Both the position numbers and the translations under genes were made by a program. This document shows positions 1 through 4,820 of a stretch of DNA of 7,918 nucleotides, in pieces. How positions within the stretch are numbered: position 1 is the first letter of the stretch; each line of letters opens with the position of its first letter. The notes below the pieces were generated by a model. It worked only from the letters and a program-made list of their open reading frames with translations. It did no database searches and was not told where the DNA came from. Location: assembly GCA_937941745.1 (NCBI GenBank), contig CALDGV010000111.1, positions 1 to 7,918 on the forward strand, given 5' to 3'. This DNA is from an uncultured Prosthecobacter sp. (GTDB lineage Bacteria > Verrucomicrobiota > Verrucomicrobiia > Verrucomicrobiales > Verrucomicrobiaceae).

Positions 1-52
1 GTGAGGTCCCGGCATGCGCGGAAATCCGGCGGGCGCGAGCAGATGTCCTCCC

Positions 53-179
53 GGCATGGCCGGAAACCCGGCCGACCTGAGGCGGGTGCCCGGCCGATGT
101 GAGCGCAAACCCGGCGGACACGGGCGCGTGACCTCCGGATATGGCCGGAAACCCAGCGGGCATGGGCGCATGCCCTCCC
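53..179. repeat. 127-bp higher-order repeat, copy 1
   Basis: This is the first complete 127-bp period, made of three sub-units that begin near 53, 93 and 137. It contains the best-formed internal palindrome of the array, a 6-bp stem at 58-63 and 68-73 with a 4-base loop. Differences from copy 2 are concentrated in the last third (11 of 15 fall after 130), while the middle sub-unit is nearly invariant. Confidence 0.8.
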
Positions 180-306
180 GGCATGGCCGGAAATCCGGCG
201 GACCTGAGGCGCGTGCCCGGCCGATGTGAGCGCAAACCCGGCGGACACGGACGCGTGACCTGCCGACATGGCCGGAAGCCCAGCGAACCTGAGCGCGCGC
301 CCTGCC
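180..306. repeat. 127-bp higher-order repeat, copy 2
   Basis: This is the second complete period, directly abutting copy 1 with no spacer. Its first sub-unit keeps a 5-bp version of the hairpin (GCCGG, AAAT, CCGGC, near 186-199). It is followed by a degenerate partial unit to about 343 that merges into the left arm of the next inverted repeat. Confidence 0.8.
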
Positions 307-329
307 GACATGGGCGCGAATCCGGCGAA

Positions 330-362
330 CATCTGCCCATGCCAGGAGGATTTGGGCAGATG
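330..362. repeat. Perfect 10-bp inverted repeat at the end of the repeat array
   Basis: CATCTGCCCA at 330-339 is the exact reverse complement of TGGGCAGATG at 353-362, with a 13-base loop (340-352). CCGG at 322-325 and 363-366 could extend the stem past a 4-base bulge. No T-tract follows directly on either strand, so it is not a clear intrinsic terminator. It sits where the 42-bp periodicity ends and 6 bases before a second, longer inverted repeat. Confidence 0.7.
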
Positions 363-368
363 CCGGTG

Positions 369-405
369 GGAAATTCTCAAGAGCCAGCTTGCTCTTGAGA
401 TTTCC
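369..405. repeat. 15-bp inverted repeat with one bulged base
   Basis: The left arm at 369-384 (GGAAATTCTCAAGAGC) pairs with the right arm at 391-405 (GCTCTTGAGATTTCC). One T on the left bulges out, and the loop is CAGCTT. The stem is clearly AT-richer than its surroundings. On the plus strand a short TTTT occurs only at 421-424, about 15 bases after the stem, too far for a classical terminator. It may be a structured RNA element, a protein-binding site or a decayed terminator for a transcript arriving from the left. The remaining sequence from 406 to 489 shows nothing beyond an 8-bp palindrome, CTCATGAG, at 427-434. Confidence 0.7.
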
Positions 406-489
406 AGGCTGTCTGAGGCCTTTTCTCTCATGAGGAGCGCTTTGTTGAGAATCCAGCAGGAGCCTGGGCAGGCGTGTGCGGGTGTGCAG

Positions 490-524
490 AAAAAGGCCAT
501 CCCCCTTCAGCGAGGGGGATGGCC
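490..524 (-). terminator. Intrinsic terminator of the HtrA-family protease gene
   Basis: On the minus strand the RNA would form a perfect 12-bp GC-rich stem (513-524 with 495-506) closing a 6-base loop (507-512), followed immediately by five U residues (490-494). It starts 28 bases beyond the protease stop codon. Its stem, loop and U-tract are textbook for Rho-independent termination. On the plus strand no T-tract follows the stem, so it is expected to act in one direction. Confidence 0.9.
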
Positions 525-552
525 GGAGTTGGGCTGATGCTGGAGGGCGGGC

Positions 553-2178
553 TTAGTTGCTGCCGACCATGAAGAGCATGGTGTCGCCCTTGCGCCAGAC
601 TTTGAGGAGGACGGTCTTCTTGCTCTCCTTGGCCATTTCCCGGGCTTCACCGACGGCGCGCACGGCCTTGCGGTTGACCTGGGTGATCACATCCCCCTCC
701 TCGACGCCCATGGCGGCGGCGCGGCTCTGGGGATCGATCTGGGTGATGACGACGCCAGTGATGTCTGCCGGCACTTCGTAGCGCTCGCGGGTGCCGGGGG
801 TGAGGTTCTGGATGGTGACGCCGGGCAGGATTTCGCCGATGCTGGCGCTGCCTGCGGCGGGGCCGGAGGCGGCGCTGTCGTCCTCGCTGGCCTCGGCACC
901 CGCCATGATTTCTGGCGTGAGCTTGGCGAGCTTGGCGGTGACGGTCATGGCCTTGCCCTCGCGCAGGATGTCGAGCTGGATTTCCGAGCCGGGCTTGTAG
1001 CTGGAGACGACGACGGGGAGCTTGGAGGCGCTTTCGATCTTCTGACCCGAGACGGAGAGGATCACATCACCGACCTGCAGGCCCGCCTTGGCGGCAGGGG
1101 AGTTCTTTTTGACGGTGCGGATGATCGCGCCGCTCTCGCTGTCGAGGTTCCAGAGCTTGGCGGTCTCGGCGTCGATGTCCTGGGGCAGGATGCCGAGGTA
1201 GCCGCGGGCGACTTCGCCGTCGTCGGTGAGGTCTTCCGCGATGCGCAGGGCCAGGTTGATGGGGATGGAGAAGCCGATGCCAGCGTTCATGCCGGAGCGG
1301 GAGTAGATGGCGGTGTTGATGCCGATGACGCGGCCGAGGGCATCGACCAGCGGGCCGCCGGAATTGCCGGGATTGATGGCGGCATCGGTCTGGATGAAGT
1401 CCTCATAGCCCTGCATGTCGCGGCGGCCGATGATGCCCATGCCGCTGCGGCCGAGGGCGCTGACGATGCCCTGGGTGACGGAGCGGCTGAGCTCCATGGG
1501 AGCGCCGAGCGCCAGGACGACATCCCCGACGCGGAGCTTGGAGCTGTCTGCCAGGGTGGCGGCTGGCAGGCCGGTGGCATCAATCTTGATGAGGGCCACA
1601 TCCGTCTGCGGATCGGCGCCGACAATCTTGGCGACGTAGCGCTTCGTGCTGCCGCCGGCGGTGACAATGATCTCGATCTTGTCGGCTTCACCGACGACGT
1701 GGTTGTTGGTGAGGATGAAGCCATCGGTGGAGATGATGACGCCGGAGCCGACGCCATTGGGCAGGAGCTCAGGCTCTTCCGGCTGCTCCTGGCGGGGCTG
1801 GCCGCGGCGGCCGCGGGGTCCCTGGCGGGGCTGCTCCTGTTCCTGCTGCTGGCGGAACCATTCCTCAAAGTATTCGCGCAGCATGGGCGGCAGGCGGTCG
1901 AAGTCGGGCATGCCGTTCTCCGTCATGCCAGCATGGCCTGCCTTGTCGCCATAGGAGAAGACGGTGACGACGCTGGGCAGGATCTTGTCCACGACGCCGG
2001 CGTAGCTCATCTGAAGCTGGCCTCCGGCAGGCAGGGGCGAGGCATCCTTCTGCAGCCGGGTGTGAAATTCCTCAGCGCTGAGCTGGACGGCAGGAGTTTT
2101 GACATCCGCCTGAAGCCAGGAACTGCCGAGCAGGCTGAGCGTGGCACAGGCGAGGGTGAGACGATGGGGTTTTTTCAT
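553..2178 (-). CDS. Periplasmic HtrA/DegP-family serine protease with two PDZ domains
   Basis: This is a 541-residue trypsin-like protease/chaperone of the HtrA (DegP/DegQ/MucD) family, which degrades misfolded envelope proteins. A Sec signal peptide covers residues 1-24 (KK, hydrophobic core, likely cut after LQA), placing it in the periplasm. The protease domain spans about 60-315 with a complete triad: His160 in TNNHVV, Asp193 in DPQTDVALI and Ser273 in GNSGGPL. Between residues 108 and 140 lies a low-complexity loop rich in Q, R, E and P, at the position of the family's variable LA loop. PDZ1 lies at about 325-420 and PDZ2 at about 455-541, joined by an acidic/Ala-Ser linker (427-447). 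The length is somewhat above DegP's usual 450-500 residues because of the loop and linker. The start is the first Met of the frame and is fixed by the signal peptide. The leader is C-rich with no Shine-Dalgarno. The exact subtype (DegP, DegQ or MucD) cannot be decided, so no symbol is given. Confidence 0.95.
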   Translation of the reverse strand: MKKPHRLTLACATLSLLGSSWLQADVKTPAVQLSAEEFHTRLQKDASPLPAGGQLQMSYAGVVDKILPSVVTVFSYGDKAGHAGMTENGMPDFDRLPPMLREYFEEWFRQQQEQEQPRQGPRGRRGQPRQEQPEEPELLPNGVGSGVIISTDGFILTNNHVVGEADKIEIIVTAGGSTKRYVAKIVGADPQTDVALIKIDATGLPAATLADSSKLRVGDVVLALGAPMELSRSVTQGIVSALGRSGMGIIGRRDMQGYEDFIQTDAAINPGNSGGPLVDALGRVIGINTAIYSRSGMNAGIGFSIPINLALRIAEDLTDDGEVARGYLGILPQDIDAETAKLWNLDSESGAIIRTVKKNSPAAKAGLQVGDVILSVSGQKIESASKLPVVVSSYKPGSEIQLDILREGKAMTVTAKLAKLTPEIMAGAEASEDDSAASGPAAGSASIGEILPGVTIQNLTPGTRERYEVPADITGVVITQIDPQSRAAAMGVEEGDVITQVNRKAVRAVGEAREMAKESKKTVLLKVWRKGDTMLFMVGSN

Positions 2179-2261
2179 GGTCGGTTAAGGGGGGAATGCG
2201 AATCAAACGCACGCGGCTATGACGGGAATGTTCAGGCAGTGTTGAAAACTATTCCACACAC

Positions 2262-2298
2262 AAAAACGGCTGTCGGCGGCGTTTCTGGCAGCCTTTTT
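2262..2298 (-). terminator. Probable terminator between the EEP nuclease and protease genes
   Basis: An imperfect 7-bp inverted repeat (2287-2293 with 2268-2274, 12-base loop) is flanked by A5 at 2262-2266 and T5 at 2294-2298. On the minus strand the stem is GGCTGCC/GACAGCC with one C-A mismatch, followed after one base by five U. It begins 43 bases past the nuclease stop. On the plus strand the same pairs form with a G-U wobble and also run into five U, so the element could work in both directions. The stem is short, so confidence is moderate. The 163-base gap (2179-2341) holds no other clear element; the protease promoter should lie between this hairpin and 2179, but I cannot pick convincing -35/-10 boxes. 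Confidence 0.45.
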
Positions 2299-2341
2299 GG
2301 GCCGGAAATGAGGCGGGCAGGAGGGGGCCAAAGCGGCCTGC

Positions 2342-3247
2342 TCACAGGCGGTCCTTGATCTTGATCACGAGCGGCCGGTGGTCGCTGGCCTTGTCGAAAT
2401 CGCGCTCATGATGGATGCGGCAGGCATTGAACTGGATGTAGGGCCGGAGGGCGCGGCTGGCGAAGGCGTAGTCGAGCCGGGAATAGGTGTCGGCGGCATC
2501 CCAGAAGTGCGTCCAGACCTGGCCGTTTGTGTCGCGCAGGAGGATGTCCGTCATGTGGTCGGGCGCGGAGCGGCTGCCGGTGATGGCGCTGATGGCGGGC
2601 TCGTTGCGATGCTCATTGAAGTCGCCATAGCAGAGGACGCGGGCCAGGGAGTCTTGAGCGAGGACTTTTTCGATGTGGTTGCGCAGGAGGTGGGCCTCGT
2701 TGCGCCGCATGAGGGCCTGATCAGCCTCCTCCACCTCACGCATGGACTTCAAATGCACGCCGAGGAAACGCACCTTCAGCTCCGGATGAAGCTCGACCGT
2801 GGCATCCAGGATGCCGCGCTGAAAGGGCAGCTCCTGCTCTCCGATCCGGTAGGTGAGGCTGCGCTGCGAGTCCCGGGCCACGATGGGAAAGCGGGACAGC
2901 AGGGCGAGGGCACGCGTGGGATCGCCGCCATGGGCGCGCTCGACATGCGGAAGGTCCACGCCCGCCTTCTTCAGCCGCTTCTGGAGGTCAGCGACATCGT
3001 CGTCAGTGCCGATCTCGCAGACCCCGAGGATGTCCGGGCGGATCTTGGCGAGGATTTCGACGACGCGCTGCTTTTCCGGCTCGGGCTTGCCGACCTCCGG
3101 CCGCAGCCTGCCGTTGAGGTAGCGCTCCATCTTCAGCCAGTTGCGCAGGTTGTAGGCGCAGAAGGTGTGATCCGCTGCCTGCAGGCAGCACGAAACCCAC
3201 AAAAAGGCGGGCAAAAATGCCCGCCTGAGAGTTCCCGTGAAGTTCAT
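2342..3247 (-). CDS. Exported endonuclease/exonuclease/phosphatase (EEP) family protein
   Basis: This is a 301-residue member of the EEP superfamily, the metal-dependent fold of DNase I, exonuclease III and inositol or sphingomyelin phosphodiesterases. The signature residues are present in order: Asn33 (YNLRNW), Glu78 (ILGVCEIG, metal ligand), His165 (GVHLKS), Asp209/Asn211 (YGDFNEH), Asp259 (SRLDYAF) and Asp289-His290 (ASDHRPL). It should therefore be an active phosphodiester hydrolase; the substrate cannot be read from sequence. The start at 3247 is chosen because it gives a signal peptide (residues 1-24, likely cut at QA/AD). An upstream in-frame extension to 3448 would overlap tatA and has no family-like content. 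The leader peptide contains LRRAFLPAF, close to the Tat consensus RR-x-F-L, although Leu replaces the usual Ser/Thr before RR. The gene follows tatA by 22 bases and is probably co-transcribed with it. There is no Shine-Dalgarno. Confidence 0.88.
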   Translation of the reverse strand: MNFTGTLRRAFLPAFLWVSCCLQAADHTFCAYNLRNWLKMERYLNGRLRPEVGKPEPEKQRVVEILAKIRPDILGVCEIGTDDDVADLQKRLKKAGVDLPHVERAHGGDPTRALALLSRFPIVARDSQRSLTYRIGEQELPFQRGILDATVELHPELKVRFLGVHLKSMREVEEADQALMRRNEAHLLRNHIEKVLAQDSLARVLCYGDFNEHRNEPAISAITGSRSAPDHMTDILLRDTNGQVWTHFWDAADTYSRLDYAFASRALRPYIQFNACRIHHERDFDKASDHRPLVIKIKDRL

Positions 3248-3269
3248 CCTGGGAAGATGGGATTGAAGG

Positions 3270-3533
3270 TCAGACGTCCTGGGACGAGCCCACGGGCTGA
3301 CGCTTCTCCACCGTCTGCGGGATGGTGGGGCGCTCGACCTCATCCTGGGCGGAATGAAGCTCACGCTCGAATTCATCACGGGCCTTTTTGAATTCACCCA
3401 TGCTCTTGCCGAGGCTGCGGGCGAAGGTGGGGAGTTTCTTGGCGCCAAACAGGATCAGAACGAGGATGGCGATGATGACAAGCTCAGGGGTGCCGAGCGG
3501 GCCGATACCGGCGAGAATGTGAGGGATGTTCAT
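3270..3533 (-). CDS. tatA: Sec-independent protein translocase subunit TatA
   Basis: This is an 87-residue TatA/TatE-type subunit, the membrane protein that assembles into the pore through which the twin-arginine pathway moves folded proteins. A short N-terminal segment leads into a single transmembrane helix (about 16-30, TPELVIIAILVLILFG). The family hinge and start of the amphipathic helix follow: FGAKKLP at 29-35 and SLGKSMGEFKKA at 40-51. A charged, probably disordered tail ends the protein. FG-x-KKLP and the SLG-x-S-x-x-EFKKA pattern favour TatA over TatB. Glu17 stands where family members carry a polar residue at the start of the helix. No tatC or tatB is seen nearby, so the remaining components must lie elsewhere. 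The EEP nuclease gene follows after 22 bases. The leader is C-rich with no Shine-Dalgarno. Confidence 0.93.
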   Translation of the reverse strand: MNIPHILAGIGPLGTPELVIIAILVLILFGAKKLPTFARSLGKSMGEFKKARDEFERELHSAQDEVERPTIPQTVEKRQPVGSSQDV

Positions 3534-3637
3534 GGGGTTTGAAGATGGGTAGGTTGCTCAGAGAACGTTGCAAGCGGGGCTTTTCATAGCGTGAAGTGGC
3601 GGGCAGCGGGCGGCTGGAGGCCGGTCTGCCGCGGAGC

Positions 3638-4699
3638 TCACGAACCGGAGCCGCTGTAGCGCAGAAGCCATTCGCCGCCCTTGTCATCCATGGCTGCGGC
3701 CAGAAATTCATCAATCTTGGGCAGGGCGATCGCGGGGTGCCTGGCCAGCAGCTCCCGGTAGATCCGGGCGAACTGGCGGGCGCCGGAGTTCAGGCAGCTG
3801 CGCACATCGCCACCAGCCAGGGCGGACTTGGCGGAGCCGAGCATGAAGGCGCTGAGCAGGGTCTGCTCCGTGCCGGGAACGACCTTCTGGCAGTGCTCCA
3901 GCCACTCCTGCACAGGATGCTCCGGGATGCTGATGGGGAGGTCGCTGGTGCCTTTGAGGTAGGCCAGCACGGCGGCGGTGGCCTGCACGCTCTCCTCGGA
4001 CAGGGGGTTCTCCATGTAGCGGTCGATCATCCGGGCCACGCCGCGGCGCAGCGGCGGATCCTTGATGACCTTGGTGACGAGCTGCGCGAAGGCCTGGAGG
4101 CCCTTGCTGCCATCGTCATCCGGCGTCACCGGCCGCATCTGGCGGATGGTGATCAGCCAGCCGTCGAGGAAGGTCACTCCCGTCCACTGCACGATGCGCG
4201 CCTGCTCCACGCCATCCTGGGTCTGGGCGGTGCGGGTCATCTCGCAGGCACGGGCGGCGAGCGGCAGGGACTCCTTTTCCCAAAGATCAATGCCGCCCAC
4301 GCCGACCTCGCCGATGACGAGCTCCTTGTAGCGGCCTTCCTTGCTCATTGCCTCCAGGTCCTTGAGCACGTTGTCCATTTCCTGAAGGATCAGGCGCTGC
4401 TTTTCCTCCATGGTGATGTCCTTGGTGCCGGCGGGGAAAAAGAAAATGTCGCCCCGGGAGCGCTCTTCGAGGCTTTCATAGCGGATGAAGCGGCCGCCGC
4501 CCTCACGGTAACGGAACTCACCGGCCAGGCGATGAGTGCCAAGGATGACAGGGAAGCTCAAGCCGGTCTCCGCATGCTTCCAGGGCCTGCCATCGGGATC
4601 CGGAGGCAGCCAGCTGCCGGGAGGCTCGGCGGCAAAAGCCGGAGAGAACAGGGCCAGAAGGAGCAGGAAAAGGAGTTTCGGAGACATGGCTGAAGGCAT
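3638..4699 (-). CDS. Secreted protein of unknown function
   Basis: I do not recognise this 353-residue protein. The N-terminus is a clear Sec signal peptide with a Leu/Phe-rich core (about 8-19), likely cut after AFA (residue 23); there is no lipobox, so it should be soluble in the periplasm or outside. Residues about 45-190 alternate short hydrophobic and charged stretches typical of beta-rich or mixed folds, including SFPVILG at 48-54 and WLITIRQM at 181-188. From about 200 to the end it looks mostly helical. Three cysteines (152, 270, 302) remain in the mature protein. No catalytic motif is evident. The frame is open to 4831, but that start would overlap divergent sucA. Met at 4699 or at 4687 (four codons later) both give good signal peptides, and with no Shine-Dalgarno the choice is uncertain. 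tatA lies 104 bases downstream on the same strand with no clear terminator between, so co-transcription is possible. Confidence 0.8.
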   Translation of the reverse strand: MPSAMSPKLLFLLLLALFSPAFAAEPPGSWLPPDPDGRPWKHAETGLSFPVILGTHRLAGEFRYREGGGRFIRYESLEERSRGDIFFFPAGTKDITMEEKQRLILQEMDNVLKDLEAMSKEGRYKELVIGEVGVGGIDLWEKESLPLAARACEMTRTAQTQDGVEQARIVQWTGVTFLDGWLITIRQMRPVTPDDDGSKGLQAFAQLVTKVIKDPPLRRGVARMIDRYMENPLSEESVQATAAVLAYLKGTSDLPISIPEHPVQEWLEHCQKVVPGTEQTLLSAFMLGSAKSALAGGDVRSCLNSGARQFARIYRELLARHPAIALPKIDEFLAAAMDDKGGEWLLRYSGSGS

Positions 4700-4770
4700 T
4701 TGACCACCCGTGGCGCGGAGTGCTCGTCCGGGCAAGTCCGCACGGAAGGATGGAAATCCGCCCTTTCGAT

Positions 4771-4780
4771 GGTTGCAACC
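4771..4780. promoter_or_regulatory. GGTTGCAACC palindrome in the divergent promoter region
   Basis: A perfect 10-bp palindrome sits in the 121-base gap between the secreted-protein gene (minus strand) and sucA (plus strand), 40 bases before the sucA start. Its core TTGCAA resembles a -35 hexamer in both directions, but no good -10 box follows at 16-18 bases on either strand. It could be an operator or part of a promoter. This is a weak call based on position and symmetry only. Confidence 0.25.
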
Positions 4781-4820
4781 GTAGCTATCTGGCCCAATCT
4801 GCCCGCCCCCAACGCCCCCC

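Larger units (their letters stand above)
11..343. repeat. Tandem array of ~42-bp GC-rich units with a 127-bp higher-order period
   Basis: The stretch is built from degenerate units of about 42 bp, each carrying an ATG followed by a variant of GGCCGGAAAYCCGGC. Anchoring on that ATG (14, 56, 97, 141, 183, 224, 268, 310) gives spacings of 42, 41, 44, 42, 41, 44 and 42. Three unit types therefore alternate with a 127-bp period. The two full periods, 53-179 and 180-306, align without gaps and differ at 15 of 127 positions (about 88% identity); 86-123 matches 213-250 exactly. Positions 11-52 resemble the third unit type (about 30 of 42 bases match 138-179), so the array probably continues left of the window. 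From about 307 it decays. The short reading frames across it (14-229, 141-398) are unlikely to be genes, because 127 is not a multiple of three and each period would shift frame. Several units can fold into a small hairpin, best at 58-73 (GGCCGG, AAAC, CCGGCC). Function is unknown. Confidence 0.85.

Noticed and set aside
1..343. The repeat array as a CRISPR
   Set aside because: Units abut without unique spacers, are degenerate, and vary along their whole length; no cas gene is present.
14..537. Three overlapping plus-strand frames (14-229, 141-398, 268-537) as possible small repeat proteins
   Set aside because: They simply read through the non-coding repeat. The 127-bp period shifts frame each time, the frames overlap each other in different phases, and no leader or conserved protein end is visible.
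2378..3391. A 337-codon plus-strand frame opposite the nuclease and the tatA 3' part
   Set aside because: It is a shadow of the EEP gene, whose catalytic motifs prove the minus strand is coding. The composition is typical of an antisense frame and it spans the boundary of two real genes.
3248..3448. N-terminal extension of the nuclease to an upstream in-frame ATG at 3448
   Set aside because: It would add 67 Pro/Arg/Ser-rich residues overlapping tatA in another phase and would bury the signal peptide that starts at 3247.
3596..4693. A 365-codon plus-strand frame opposite the secreted-protein gene
   Set aside because: Both strands are open here. The minus strand gives a proper signal peptide and ends sensibly before tatA, while the plus-strand product is H/G/A/L-rich with no motif. 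This is the least secure of the strand choices but still clear.
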